A DNA stretch of 64,000 nucleotides from Paenibacillus elgii NBRC 100335 (GTDB taxonomy: Bacteria; Bacillota; Bacilli; Paenibacillales; NBRC-103111), in NCBI RefSeq assembly GCF_004000865.1, contig NZ_BIMB01000005.1, forward strand, positions 124,001 through 188,000, given 5' to 3'. Position numbers and translations under genes: made by a program. The notes under the pieces were generated by a model. It worked only from the letters and a program-made list of their open reading frames with translations, had not been told where the DNA came from and ran no database searches. This document shows, piece by piece, positions 17,849 through 27,011 of the stretch (position 1 is the stretch's first letter; each line of letters opens with the position of its first letter).

Positions 17849-18628
17849 TTGGCTATCAAAAGTGAAACGGAGCTGTACGCCCCCGTTAAAGCCTATTTGG
17901 AGCAGCTCGGTTACACGGTACGCGGCGAGGTGCGTCATTGCGATTTGGTCGCCATCCGCGGGGAGGAGCCTCCGGTCATCGTCGAATTGAAAAAAAGCTT
18001 CTCGATCCCGCTCCTGCTGCAAGCGATCGACCGTCTGCGGATCAGCCGCTTCGTATACGTCGCTTTCGAACGGCCAGCCAAAGGGCGCGCGCCGCACGGC
18101 GCTACCTGGCCGGAGCTCCGCAGGCTGTGCGGCATGCTTGGCCTCGGCATGATCGCCGTGCAATTCTATAAAACGCGCAAGCCGCGGGTCGAGGTCGAAT
18201 GTCATCCGCTGGATGGTTCCGGGCTCGCCATGCCGCTTAAAATGCCAAGGCATAACAAATATGCAGCCGGCAAGCTGATGCAAGAATTTCAAGAACGCCG
18301 GGCCGATTATAACGTCGGCGGCAGCACCAAGCGAAAGCTCGTCACCGCTTACCGCGAAAAATCGCTTCATCTCGCGGCGCTGCTGCGCACCCATGGCCCC
18401 ATGAGCCCCAAACAGCTGCGCGACCTGACGGGCAATGCTCAAGCCGCAGGCATGCTTCAGAAGAACGTGTACCTGTGGTTCGAACGCGTCGCCCGCGGCG
18501 TATACAAGCTCACCCCGCAGGGAGAAGCGGAGCTGCAAACTTTTGCTCATGTCGTAGAGGCTTACTTGCCGACCGCGGAGTCGGATACCGCCGAAGCTCC
18601 GCAAGTCCCAGTCCTACAAAATGCATAA
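17849..18628 (+). CDS. DUF2161 protein with PD-(D/E)XK nuclease-like fold
   Basis: The 259-aa protein starts with TTG, supported by AAAAGGAGG nine to ten bases upstream. The N-terminal half carries a PD-(D/E)XK core: Asp32 in HCDLVAI and Glu46-Leu-Lys48 in IVELKK, preceded by the typical helix with conserved Glu. The C-terminal part (about 165-225) looks like a winged helix (LLRTHGPMSPKQLRDLTG). The family is annotated as a PD-(D/E)XK-type phosphodiesterase, with substrate and role unknown. It is monocistronic or co-transcribed with the deacetylase gene 60 bases downstream. Confidence 0.85.
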   Translation: MAIKSETELYAPVKAYLEQLGYTVRGEVRHCDLVAIRGEEPPVIVELKKSFSIPLLLQAIDRLRISRFVYVAFERPAKGRAPHGATWPELRRLCGMLGLGMIAVQFYKTRKPRVEVECHPLDGSGLAMPLKMPRHNKYAAGKLMQEFQERRADYNVGGSTKRKLVTAYREKSLHLAALLRTHGPMSPKQLRDLTGNAQAAGMLQKNVYLWFERVARGVYKLTPQGEAELQTFAHVVEAYLPTAESDTAEAPQVPVLQNA

Positions 18629-18688
18629 ATCGTTCAGGCAGCGGGTATGTATAGAGTGATACACTACCGTGCAGAAAGGACGTGCGCT

Positions 18689-19459
18689 ATGAAACCGTTC
18701 GTTCGGGCTCTCTTCGCGTTATGTCTTGCTATGCTTGCTTGCATGTTATCACTTTTCACCCCTGCCCTATCATCGCCCGCGCAGGCCGCTTCTTCCATTC
18801 GCATCCCCGTGCTCAATTACCACAGCATTACCGTCGATCCCGGCAACCGGGCGACCATCGCCCCGGACAAATTCGAGGAACAGATGCGCTACTTGGCTGA
18901 CGAAGGCTACACGACGCTTACGCTTCAGCAATTCACCGATATCCTCGAAGGCAAAGAAAAACCGCCGGAAAAACCGATCCTGCTCACGTTTGACGACGGC
19001 TATGCGGACAACTACGAACACGCTTATCCGCTGCTCAAAAAGTTAAAATTTAACGCCACATTATTCATGGTCCCGGGGTTTGTGGGCGACGGTTATTATT
19101 TGGATTGGGAGCAGGTCAAAGCGATGAAAGAAGCGGGTTGGGACATTCAGCCTCACAGCATGAGCCATCCGCACTTACCGAAGCTGAGCGCCAAGAAGCA
19201 AGCGGATGAAATTACCGAATCCAGGCGGTTGATCGAGGAACAGCTCGGCACGACAGCCGATATTTTTTGTTATCCGTATGGTGAGTTCAATCGTATGACT
19301 TTGAATCTTTTAAAAGAGAATAAGTTCCGGTATGCGTTCACCATCGATCAGGGGTGGGCTTCGTCCGAGCAGGACCCGCTAAAGCTGAAACGTCTGTTCG
19401 TCAACGGAGAAGCATCGATGAAAGCCTGGAAGCGGCTGCTGGAGGCGCCAAAATCCTAA
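18689..19459 (+). CDS. Secreted polysaccharide deacetylase (NodB homology domain)
   Basis: The 256-aa protein has a signal peptide (basic MKPFVR, hydrophobic core to about residue 27, cleavage near AQAA) and a NodB domain. Metal-site motifs are present: FDDG (101-104) and HSMSH (156-160), plus CYPYGEFN near 207. Such enzymes remove N- or O-acetyl groups from peptidoglycan or extracellular polysaccharide. The start at 18689 follows an AAAGGA site; an earlier in-frame ATG at 18647 lacks one and would spoil the signal peptide. It ends at a strong terminator. Confidence 0.92.
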   Translation: MKPFVRALFALCLAMLACMLSLFTPALSSPAQAASSIRIPVLNYHSITVDPGNRATIAPDKFEEQMRYLADEGYTTLTLQQFTDILEGKEKPPEKPILLTFDDGYADNYEHAYPLLKKLKFNATLFMVPGFVGDGYYLDWEQVKAMKEAGWDIQPHSMSHPHLPKLSAKKQADEITESRRLIEEQLGTTADIFCYPYGEFNRMTLNLLKENKFRYAFTIDQGWASSEQDPLKLKRLFVNGEASMKAWKRLLEAPKS

Positions 19460-19489
19460 TATCTCCTTCATGATCGGGAAACAAACGCT

Positions 19490-19537
19490 AAGGACCAAAG
19501 CGATCCCCTTAACGGAGACGGCTTTGGTCCCTTTACT
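19490..19537 (+). terminator. Strong terminator between convergent genes
   Basis: A perfect 10-bp stem (GGACCAAAGC 19492-19501 with GCTTTGGTCC 19521-19530) is followed by CTTTACTT on the plus strand. It serves the deacetylase gene and faces the end of the flavoprotein gene. Confidence 0.8.
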
Positions 19538-19550
19538 TATGCGGTGTGAC

Positions 19551-20474
19551 TTAAACGAAGACTGCGGTATTCGTTTTCCTCTTCAAAAGCTCTTTATGAA
19601 TCCAAATCGCCGCCTGCGAGCCCTCGCCCATCGCGATCGTGACCTGCTCCGAGTGCACTCCGATATCTCCTGCCGCCCAGACGCCGGGAACGTTCGTCAT
19701 CTTGGTACGCGGGTCGGTGACGATATGACGGTTCTCTAGCCGCTCAATACCAAGCGCCACCGTCCATCCGGTATGCACTTCGTTGCCGCCAAAAGCGATA
19801 AATCCGCGCTCTCCCTCAATCGTCCGGCCATCCGACAAGCGTACCCCGTCGAACCGGGCATCCGGCCCGCCGAGCACCTCGGCGATTTCCGCTTCAACAT
19901 GCGGTATGTCCGCTTCCTTCAACTTGTCCGCATGCCCGCTGCCCACCGCTTGCCGTTCGTGATTAACGTAAATAATCCGATCGGTCCAATAGCGCAAAGC
20001 AAGCGCCATTCCCGCTCCCGTATCCCCCGATCCCATCACAACGGTCCTCTTCCCGCCGACCTCGTAGCCGTCACAGTCGTGGCACACATACACGCTGATC
20101 CCAAGGCGTTCTTCCAGCCCGGGCAGAGGCGGGAAGCGGTCCAGTACGCCGGTTGCCGCGAGCAGCGTCTCGGTGTGGACGGCTCCGCCCCCATCGGCAA
20201 GCGCGATCTGAAAGCCGCGGCCGTTCCTTGCCGCCGCCACCACCTCATCACGGCGAAATTCCACCCCGAGCCGTTCGGCATGCGTCCGTCCGAGATGGCG
20301 GAGCTCTTGGCCGGAGACTCCATCGGGCCAACCGAGCACATTGTGGTAGCTTCGGCACAGCGTTGAGCGTCCTCGCCCTTTGTCGATCACCAGCACACGA
20401 TGCCGGTACCGACCAAGCTGAATAGCCGCCTGCAAGCCGGCGATGCCCCCTCCGACGACGATGCAATCGTACAT
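19551..20474 (-). CDS. NAD(P)/FAD-dependent oxidoreductase, thioredoxin-reductase-like
   Basis: This 307-aa flavoprotein has an N-terminal FAD Rossmann motif (VVGGGIAGLQAA, residues 6-17), an NAD(P) motif (VMGSGDTGAGMALAL) after a putative redox pair Cys131-His-Asp-Cys134 followed by DGYE, and the C-terminal FAD motif GVWAAGDIG. The layout is that of the class-II thioredoxin reductase superfamily, but the dithiol is CHDC instead of CATC/CAVC, so it may be a bacillithiol-disulfide or other specialised reductase. No thioredoxin gene is nearby. The ATG lies 21 bases past a T-rich region. Confidence 0.88.
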   Translation of the reverse strand: MYDCIVVGGGIAGLQAAIQLGRYRHRVLVIDKGRGRSTLCRSYHNVLGWPDGVSGQELRHLGRTHAERLGVEFRRDEVVAAARNGRGFQIALADGGGAVHTETLLAATGVLDRFPPLPGLEERLGISVYVCHDCDGYEVGGKRTVVMGSGDTGAGMALALRYWTDRIIYVNHERQAVGSGHADKLKEADIPHVEAEIAEVLGGPDARFDGVRLSDGRTIEGERGFIAFGGNEVHTGWTVALGIERLENRHIVTDPRTKMTNVPGVWAAGDIGVHSEQVTIAMGEGSQAAIWIHKELLKRKTNTAVFV

Positions 20475-20556
20475 GATCTACGCCCCTTCGTTATTCGTTA
20501 CCGTTAGCATCCCCCCACGGTCGCAGATTCCATTCCATCCGTTTCCTAAGCGGCAC

Positions 20557-20591
20557 AAAAAAAGCTTCCCCTTCAATCAAGAGGAAGCTTT
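20557..20591 (-). terminator. Terminator overlapping the end of the MFS gene
   Basis: The 9-bp stem AAAGCTTCC (20561-20569) with GGAAGCTTT (20583-20591) is followed on the minus strand by seven T. Its 5' arm is within the last codons of the MFS gene. Confidence 0.8.
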
Positions 20592-21908
20592 CATACCGGT
20601 GCGGGAGCCGCTTTCCGAGCCGGGACCGCGTACTGCCGGGACCTCACCCAGAGGCGGCTCTTCCTCCGCGCGTCGGCTCAGCAGCCAGACCAGCCCGATT
20701 TGCAGCACGGCCGCTGCCGCCAGCACCCAGGGAAGCACCTCGCTGCCTGCGGCGCTTGTAAGCCAGACAAGCAGGCCGATCGATACGACGCGGCCCGCAT
20801 TCAAGAGCGTCTCGCGCATCACGACCGACTCGACGCGAAGCTGGCCTTTGAGCGGCAGCACGCCAATAAGGCGGTAATAGTACGAAGTAATCGTATTGCC
20901 CTGCAGCGGCGCACAGATAGAATAAATGATCATAAATGCGATAACGGTCCCAAGCGTCAGTTTCCACAAAATGAACGCCGTGCCGATTACGAACCCTATG
21001 GTCGAGATGAACATAAAGGCCTTCGCCTTGGATTCGGTGCCGTAACGGGAAATGAACATCCCCGTGCCGATGCCGAGACTGGCGTACAGTACCCCCAGAT
21101 AGCCGACCAGATCCTCCCGGCCGACGATCTGGAAAAGCAAAATATTCGGCAAAAACAGCATCAGTCCCTGAAACAGCCCCATCACCAAAAAGGCGATTAG
21201 CGAATAAGTCCAATCCCGGTTTTTGCGCATCAGCAGGCCGACGTATTTCAGATAATACGCTTTATGGTGCGAAGCTTTCATCGGGATCTTGAAGCTGCCG
21301 AGCGCTGCCAGCAAAAACATGAGGAACGAGATGCCGAAAACGATCGTGTAGCCCTGCAAGCCCTCGAATTGCCGAATGAGAAATCCGGCCAAGGCCGGTC
21401 CGATCAGGCCGCCAAGCGTAAACGTTATCATATTAATCGCGAGAAAACGGATGCGGTTCCGGTCCGTCGTAACATCATACATCAAGGTCAAATAACCTAC
21501 CCAATAAAACGAACTCGCGATGCCGTTCAGCACGGCAAAGAGCACATAATATCGAGCCACCAGTTCCCCGGAGAAGACAACGGACAAATAAAATAGCGCA
21601 ATCATCGCAATGCCCAGCCGGTACGTCACCATGCGGTCCTTGCGCTTGATCATCCAGCCGCCGAGCGCGAATGCCAGCGGAGCCACCGCATAGTTAATCG
21701 CAAAGTATGCTCCATTAATTTCGAGGCTGTGGGTCAGCCGCCACAAGTACAGCGTCAAAAAGACGCCCGACATCGAAGCTCCGAACTGAAAGCAAAAATG
21801 AATAAAGAGCGAAGCGACGGCCTCGGCCGACAGCCTCTTTTCTTCCGGCACCGCTGTCTTCCGCGACTCCGCCCAATGCCTGACTGCTTCTCCGAGTCGT
21901 AACCCCAT
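20577..21908 (-). CDS. MFS transporter
   Basis: This 443-aa membrane protein has about 12 hydrophobic segments and MFS-like loops, including a basic loop KRKDR after helix 2. The cytoplasmic N-terminus is about 30 residues and a Glu/Gly/Ser-rich tail of about 40 residues follows the last helix. The substrate cannot be told from sequence. The ribosome site is poor (GAGAGGCGG 13 bases upstream), so the start is less certain. The 239-base gap upstream (21909-22147) shows no gene. Confidence 0.85.
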   Translation of the reverse strand: MGLRLGEAVRHWAESRKTAVPEEKRLSAEAVASLFIHFCFQFGASMSGVFLTLYLWRLTHSLEINGAYFAINYAVAPLAFALGGWMIKRKDRMVTYRLGIAMIALFYLSVVFSGELVARYYVLFAVLNGIASSFYWVGYLTLMYDVTTDRNRIRFLAINMITFTLGGLIGPALAGFLIRQFEGLQGYTIVFGISFLMFLLAALGSFKIPMKASHHKAYYLKYVGLLMRKNRDWTYSLIAFLVMGLFQGLMLFLPNILLFQIVGREDLVGYLGVLYASLGIGTGMFISRYGTESKAKAFMFISTIGFVIGTAFILWKLTLGTVIAFMIIYSICAPLQGNTITSYYYRLIGVLPLKGQLRVESVVMRETLLNAGRVVSIGLLVWLTSAAGSEVLPWVLAAAAVLQIGLVWLLSRRAEEEPPLGEVPAVRGPGSESGSRTGMKASS

Positions 21909-22147
21909 CCGAGCCTGGACCGCCTCTCCGGCAAACAGGAGGCGCCCATGTCCTCCGTTCGCTCAACATCGATTTTACGACCATTGTATCAGCGGGGACT
22001 ACCGTTTGTGAAACCGCAAACAAGCGCGATTGCAAGCGTATACGGTCATTTTTCGCCAGCAGCGGAAGGAGGCCCCGGTCAACCTCCCGTTATTAGCCTT
22101 TTCCCCGTCCCTTGTCGGTTGGATGCACCGCTGTACCAGCCGCCGGT

Positions 22148-22837
22148 TTAATCCAGCTGAATTCCAAATCGCTCCGCCATGCCTTGCATTCCTTCCTGCG
22201 TGATTCGCACGGCCCGGCTTTGCTCCTCCCGGCGAAACCAATCCATCGCAAACATAAGCTCAGTTAGCCCTTGCCCAAGTGCACCGGCCAAATGGTGCTC
22301 GCGCTCCGTCCAATCGAGACAGCAGCGGGAGAAAGCCCGCCGCTTCTTGCGAAGCTGCGGCAAGTCCAAGCCAAGGTCCGCAAAAAAACGTTCGCCGGAA
22401 GCCGTAACGTGAAGCTGCAGCCCGTCTTTCTGCAAATGCCCTGCCCTTTGCAGCGATTCCGCAATACGTACCGCGGCTTCTCCTGCCAGATGGTCGTAGC
22501 ACATCCGGGCGTGGCGCAGCTTTTTCATTTGGTCCGATTGCCGTAACGAGATGACTGGCACCGGCCCGGCAAACGAAAGCAGCTGCTCGATCATTTCCGC
22601 ATCGCTCGCCTTCGCGATCCGGTAGTACCGGTGTCGACCGTGCTTTTCTACCGTTACAATTCCGAGCTCCGCCATTTTGGCCAAATGGAAGCTGGCGGTT
22701 TGCGGCGTAATTCCTGCTGCGGCTGCCAAGTCCCCAGCCGGATGGCAGCGGCCGTCCAACAAATGCAGCAGGATGGCCGCCCGGGACGGGTCGCTAATCA
22801 GCGAAGCGATGGATGATACATTCCGATTCAGACTCAT
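22148..22837 (-). CDS. ArsR-family winged-helix regulator
   Basis: The 229-aa protein has an ArsR/SmtB-type helix-turn-helix over residues about 8-85 (LISDPSRAAILLHLLDG; TPQTASFHLAKMAELGIV; then the wing VEKHGRHRYYRI). It is longer than simple metal sensors and has a C-terminal extension of about 130 residues with Cys-Cys in RCCLDW. The start at 22837 follows a textbook AAAGGAGG; the open frame extends upstream to 22891 without a site. It is divergent from a flavin reductase gene, its likely target. Confidence 0.9.
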   Translation of the reverse strand: MSLNRNVSSIASLISDPSRAAILLHLLDGRCHPAGDLAAAAGITPQTASFHLAKMAELGIVTVEKHGRHRYYRIAKASDAEMIEQLLSFAGPVPVISLRQSDQMKKLRHARMCYDHLAGEAAVRIAESLQRAGHLQKDGLQLHVTASGERFFADLGLDLPQLRKKRRAFSRCCLDWTEREHHLAGALGQGLTELMFAMDWFRREEQSRAVRITQEGMQGMAERFGIQLD

Positions 22838-22964
22838 CGTAGTCCTCCTTTTCATTGCATTCCACATTTCGATGATAATAGAAACGTCCATGAATTACAA
22901 TGAGCTAGGAGCAGTTATCCCGAATTTCCTATCGGACTATGACAACCATCGGAGGTAATGAAGC
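22838..22964. promoter_or_regulatory. Divergent intergenic region, ArsR regulator / flavin reductase
   Basis: The 127 bases between the two divergent starts must hold both promoters. No clear -35/-10 pair or palindrome stands out by eye. Confidence 0.4.
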
Positions 22965-23597
22965 ATGAACACGAAAGGTTCCCCTACGGAAGCAAGCCAT
23001 TTGAACATTCAGCCAAAAATTTTATACTACGGCATGCCCGTTATTCTCGCCACGACGCTGAACGAAGACGGTACGACCAACATCAGTCCCCTTTCCTCGT
23101 CTTGGGCGCTCGGACGATATCTGGTGCTCGGCATGGGCTTCGGCGGCCAAGGCATCGACAACCTGCAGCGGACACCGGAGCTGGTCGTCAACGTTCCTGA
23201 CGCCGCGATGTGGCAGCAGGTCGAAAAGCTGGGCCCGCTCACCGGAAAACATCCGGTACCAGACTACAAAGCGCAGATGGGTTACCGCTACGAGCCGGAT
23301 AAATTCACCGCCGCCGGGCTTACGCCGGTCGCTTCGCTCTCCGTTAAACCGCAGCGAATCGCGGAATGCCCGCTGCAAATCGAATGCACCGTCAAGAAGA
23401 TCACGTTCCCGGATTATGCGCCGATGTTTGCCATCGTCGAAACCGAAGCGGTGCAAATCCACGCTCTCCCGGACATCGTGAAGAAGACGGGCAGCGATCA
23501 TATCGACCCTTCGCGCTGGAACCCGCTGATCTACAACTTCCGCCATTACTTCGGGCTCGGCGATCGCCTGGGCAATAATTATCGCGCCGAAATATAG
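22965..23597 (+). CDS. Flavin reductase family protein (FMN-binding split barrel)
   Basis: The 210-aa protein resembles the DIM6/NTAB flavin reductase-like family: YYGMPVILATTLNEDGTTNISPLSSSWALG is split over the first strands (residues about 21-51) and GFGGQGIDNLQRTPELVVN marks the flavin pocket. Members bind FMN and reduce flavins or act as flavoredoxins. The ATG follows GGAGGT by eight bases. It is divergent from the ArsR-like regulator and ends at a shared terminator. Confidence 0.88.
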   Translation: MNTKGSPTEASHLNIQPKILYYGMPVILATTLNEDGTTNISPLSSSWALGRYLVLGMGFGGQGIDNLQRTPELVVNVPDAAMWQQVEKLGPLTGKHPVPDYKAQMGYRYEPDKFTAAGLTPVASLSVKPQRIAECPLQIECTVKKITFPDYAPMFAIVETEAVQIHALPDIVKKTGSDHIDPSRWNPLIYNFRHYFGLGDRLGNNYRAEI

Positions 23598-23621
23598 CAC
23601 CAGCCATTCCGCCAAGCATAC

Positions 23622-23667
23622 AAAAAAATCAAGGCACCACCCGCCAGGGCAGATGCCTTGATTTTTT
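23622..23667. terminator. Bidirectional terminator, flavin reductase / sugar-binding protein
   Basis: A perfect 12-bp stem (AAAATCAAGGCA 23625-23636 with TGCCTTGATTTT 23654-23665) is flanked by A and T runs, so it works in both directions. Confidence 0.85.
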
Positions 23668-23674
23668 AACCATC

Positions 23675-24979
23675 TTATTTCTTCAAGCTTTCCCAAGTTT
23701 GCTGGAATTCCGTCAGCATTTGATCCTTCGTTTTTTGCTTCGCGACATACGCCTGCATCGTGGAAGCAAACTTTTTGCTGGACGCTTCGCCGCCCGGGAA
23801 TTTAAACCAGTTCCAGCTCAGCGTTTTGTTTTCTTTGCTGTATTTCATCAGATCGGCAGCCAATGGTCCAAGAATTTTCTCGTCGCCTTGAATGTTAGTG
23901 AAGGCCGGGATGAACTTGAATTCTTCCACCATGTACTTTTTGCCCATATCCGAAGTCACGAGCCAGTTCAGGAACTTCTTCGCTTCTTCTTTGTTCGGAG
24001 AATTTTTATTGATGACCCAGTTGTTCGGCACGCCGACCGGCAGCTTGTCGTTGGCTGCAGGATCGTCGGAGATCGGCATCGGCAGGAAGCCGACCTTCAG
24101 GTTCGGGTTCGTTTGCGTCAGCTGCAATTGCGTCCAGTTGCCCTGCTGCGTCATCGCCGCTTTGCCGGTAGCGAACTCGGTTACTTGCGTTTTATAGTCG
24201 GTTTGCAGCGGGTTCTTGTTGCCGTACTGGAGCTGCAGATCGAAAAGCTTCACCCAATTGTCGAACACCGGGTCGCCCGGAATTTTCGCCGTGCCTTTGT
24301 TCAGGCCGTCGATGAACGCGTTCGGGTCTTTCTGATAAGCGAACGGCAGGTTCACGAAGTGGTTGCCGAGCACCCACCATTCGGCGTAGCCGTTCACGAA
24401 CGGCGTAACGCCTTTGGCTTGCAGCTTTTTCGCCGCGTCTTCAAGCTGCGTCAACGTTTTCGGCAGCTCGGTGATGCCGGCTTGGGCAAACAAGTCTTTG
24501 TTATACAGGAAGCCGTAGCCTTCCAGGTTAAGCGGCTGACCGTACAGCTTGCCGTCTTTGGTCATCGGCTCTTTGGAGACCGGCACCAGATCCTTCACCC
24601 AAGGCTGGTCGGACAGGTCTTCCAAATGCTCGATCCACTTGTCCAAATCGGAGAAGCCGCCGTTGTTGAAAATGTCCGGCTTGTCCCCGGAGTTGAATTT
24701 CGCCATCAGCGCCGCGCCGTAGTCCGCGCCGCCGCCGACCGTATCGATTTGGATTTTGACGCCCGGGTTTTGCTTCTCGTATTCGGCCGCCAGCTTGGCA
24801 AGCGGCTCCGCAATTTCGACCTTGAATTGGAACATTTTCAGTGTTACGGTTTTGCCTCCAGCGGCACCGCCGCCGGCGTTCGTTCCGCTTGGCGCTTCTT
24901 CTTTTTTCGCGCAGCCCGCGAGGAGCGACATCAGCATAATTGCTGCCATTCCGGCGCTCGCAACCTTGTTCATTTTCAT
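23675..24979 (-). CDS. Carbohydrate ABC transporter substrate-binding lipoprotein
   Basis: The 434-aa protein has a lipoprotein signal with LLAGC (Cys23) followed by a KKEE and Gly/Ser linker, then the extracellular solute-binding family 1 fold: KTVTLKMFQFKVE, NFNSGDKPDIF-like early segment, GKLYGQPLNLEGYGFLYNKDLF and the FATGKAAMTQQGNW motif. It delivers a sugar to the two permeases encoded upstream on the same strand. No ATPase gene is present, as is common in Firmicutes, where a shared MsmX-type ATPase is used. Confidence 0.94.
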   Translation of the reverse strand: MKMNKVASAGMAAIMLMSLLAGCAKKEEAPSGTNAGGGAAGGKTVTLKMFQFKVEIAEPLAKLAAEYEKQNPGVKIQIDTVGGGADYGAALMAKFNSGDKPDIFNNGGFSDLDKWIEHLEDLSDQPWVKDLVPVSKEPMTKDGKLYGQPLNLEGYGFLYNKDLFAQAGITELPKTLTQLEDAAKKLQAKGVTPFVNGYAEWWVLGNHFVNLPFAYQKDPNAFIDGLNKGTAKIPGDPVFDNWVKLFDLQLQYGNKNPLQTDYKTQVTEFATGKAAMTQQGNWTQLQLTQTNPNLKVGFLPMPISDDPAANDKLPVGVPNNWVINKNSPNKEEAKKFLNWLVTSDMGKKYMVEEFKFIPAFTNIQGDEKILGPLAADLMKYSKENKTLSWNWFKFPGGEASSKKFASTMQAYVAKQKTKDQMLTEFQQTWESLKK

Positions 24980-25122
24980 GGTGTAACCTCCCTTATTTAA
25001 TGCTGCTTTTTGTATCTGTTCGTTTCACTTGTATTGTATAAAATGCCCTGCCTTTCGAACACGTACTATATTGAACGAAAAGGTGGAACATTTTGAACAA
25101 CCGCTTACATTACCATTTATTG
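24980..25122 (-). promoter_or_regulatory. Gap between permease and binding-protein genes with a cre-like site
   Basis: This 143-base gap follows the MalG-type gene. TGAACAACCGCTTACA (25094-25109) matches the cre consensus on the minus strand with one mismatch. The gap may hold a separate promoter boosting the binding-protein gene, but no convincing -35/-10 pair is seen. Confidence 0.3.
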
Positions 25123-25959
25123 TTAGCCTTTGACCGATCCGGCCGTAATCCCTTCGATAATAAACCGCTGCATCGCCAAGAAGAAGGCAACAATTGGAAT
25201 GACGCCAAGTACGAGCGCGGCCAGCGCCATATCCCACTGCTTCGTATATTGGCCGAAGAACGAATACGTGGCCAGCGGAATCGTCCGCAGATCCGGGCTG
25301 TTCAGCACGAGCAGCGGCAGCAGGAAGTCGTTCCAAATCCACAAGCTGTTCAGCAGTATAATCGTGACGCTCATCGGCTTCAGAAGCGGAAAAATAATTT
25401 TCCAGAACACGCCGTAAGGCGTGCAGCCGTCCACGGTCGCGGATTCCTCGATTTCCCGGGGAATCGCCTTGACGAAGCCGTGATACAAGAATACGGTCAT
25501 CGAAATCCCGAAGCCGAAGTAACAGAAGATCAGTCCGAGCTTGCTGTCCATCAAGCCGACCTCGCTTGCCACTTTGACGAGCGGGATCATGATCGATTGG
25601 AACGGGATAACCATCGCAGCCACGAAGGCGAGGAACAGCAGATTATTGAACTTCGACGGGAACCGCACCAGCCGGTAAGCGGCCATGGAGCCGATCACCA
25701 CAAGCCCCAGGTTGCTGAAAACAGTAATAATCAGCGAGTTCGTAAATACTTTCGGAAATTTCATGATGCCCCATACTTTGACGTAGTTGTCGAAGTTGAT
25801 CGATTTCGGCAAATTCGCCGAATTGACCAGCAGGTCGCCGAACGATTTCATCGAATTGACGATAACGAAATAGAACGGTACCAAGAAAAGCAGGGCAAGC
25901 ACAATGGCTAACAGCTCCAGGGCGAAGGTACGCAGATTATAGCTTTTGGACGCTTCCAT
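25123..25959 (-). CDS. Carbohydrate ABC transporter permease (MalG/AraQ type)
   Basis: This 278-aa permease has six predicted membrane helices and the EAA loop contacting the ATPase (EESATVDGCTPYGVF..IIFPLLKP). The C-terminal residues resemble QRFIIEGITAGSVKG, typical for MalG-type proteins. Its ATG shares one base with the stop of the preceding permease gene (TAATG), and its GGAGG site is inside that gene, so translation is coupled. Confidence 0.95.
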   Translation of the reverse strand: MEASKSYNLRTFALELLAIVLALLFLVPFYFVIVNSMKSFGDLLVNSANLPKSINFDNYVKVWGIMKFPKVFTNSLIITVFSNLGLVVIGSMAAYRLVRFPSKFNNLLFLAFVAAMVIPFQSIMIPLVKVASEVGLMDSKLGLIFCYFGFGISMTVFLYHGFVKAIPREIEESATVDGCTPYGVFWKIIFPLLKPMSVTIILLNSLWIWNDFLLPLLVLNSPDLRTIPLATYSFFGQYTKQWDMALAALVLGVIPIVAFFLAMQRFIIEGITAGSVKG

Positions 25960-26843
25960 TATACTTCAACCTCCTTTTTCTTGGTGAGGGACACTTGAAT
26001 GAGCGTAATCAACGCCACCACGATGAAGAAAATAAAGGCCTTCGCCGTTCCCAAGCCGTAGCGGTTGTTGCGGAACGCTTCTTCATAAATATTGAGCGCC
26101 ACGGATTGCGTCGAGTTGAACGGTCCGCCCTGTGTCAAGGATACGTTCAGATCGTACATTTTGAACGCCCAGGAGATCGTCAGGAACAAGCACACGGTAA
26201 CCGAAGGCATGATCATCGGGATCGTAATATGGCGCAGCGCCTGCCAGCGGGTGGCCCCGTCGATGGTCGCCGCTTCCGTCAGCTCCTTCGGCACGTTCGC
26301 CAAGCCGGCGATATAAATAACCATCAAGTAACCGGCCGTTTGCCATACGCTTACAATGATGAGTCCCCAGAATGCCGTCGGGGCATCTCCGAGCCACGGG
26401 AGCTGGAAGAAGGCGATTTGGGTCAGCTCGCCGATTGTCGAGAACCCTTTGATAAAAATAAACTGCCAGATGAACCCGAGCAGCAGTCCGCCGATGACGT
26501 TCGGCAGGAAGAAGACCGTCCGCAGCACGTTCCGCGTTTTGAGCGCCTGGGACAGCAGAAGCGCCAGCGAGAAGCCGAGCAGGTTCGCCAGAATGACGTT
26601 CGTCACGGTGAACCGCGTCGTAAACCAGAACGCTTTATGGAAATCTGTATCCGTCGTCAGGATTTGTTTGAAGTTGTCGAGGCCGATCCATTTGACGTTC
26701 GACGTGACCCCGTTCCATTCCGTGAACGAATAATACATGCTCATGAGAAACGGAACAAGGACAATGAGGCTGAAGAACAGAAAGGCCGGGCCGACAAAGA
26801 CGGTTTGCTGGAGTATGCCGGATAGCCGCTGTTTCGCTTTCAT
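25959..26843 (-). CDS. Carbohydrate ABC transporter permease (MalF/UgpA type)
   Basis: This 294-aa permease has six predicted membrane helices and an EAA loop (ELTEAATIDGATRWQ..HITIPMI). The correct start is the ATG at 26843 with AAGGGGGA upstream; the frame stays open for another 230 codons, but that stretch is antisense to the divergent sensor kinase. It is the first gene of the transporter operon and is divergent from the YesM-type kinase that probably controls it. Confidence 0.95.
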   Translation of the reverse strand: MKAKQRLSGILQQTVFVGPAFLFFSLIVLVPFLMSMYYSFTEWNGVTSNVKWIGLDNFKQILTTDTDFHKAFWFTTRFTVTNVILANLLGFSLALLLSQALKTRNVLRTVFFLPNVIGGLLLGFIWQFIFIKGFSTIGELTQIAFFQLPWLGDAPTAFWGLIIVSVWQTAGYLMVIYIAGLANVPKELTEAATIDGATRWQALRHITIPMIMPSVTVCLFLTISWAFKMYDLNVSLTQGGPFNSTQSVALNIYEEAFRNNRYGLGTAKAFIFFIVVALITLIQVSLTKKKEVEV

Positions 26844-27011
26844 GGATTTTCCCCCTTTATTTCTTACAATTCGCAGGCCAAGCTGAAAGTATACTCCCAG
26901 TATATAAGCCTCAAAAAGCAAAGGACACGCATTCTGGTGACGTATCAGGTGGAATTTATTGACCTCAACTGGTACAATAATGGCGCCGACATTTGCGTGG
27001 AGGGAATCGCG

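Noticed and set aside
21909-22147. Small gene between the MFS and ArsR-like genes
   Set aside because: Frames here lack ribosome sites and recognisable features; the gap is left as unassigned.
23699-25000. Plus-strand frame of 433 codons opposite the sugar-binding lipoprotein
   Set aside because: Antisense shadow of a well-recognised gene; arginine-rich and featureless.
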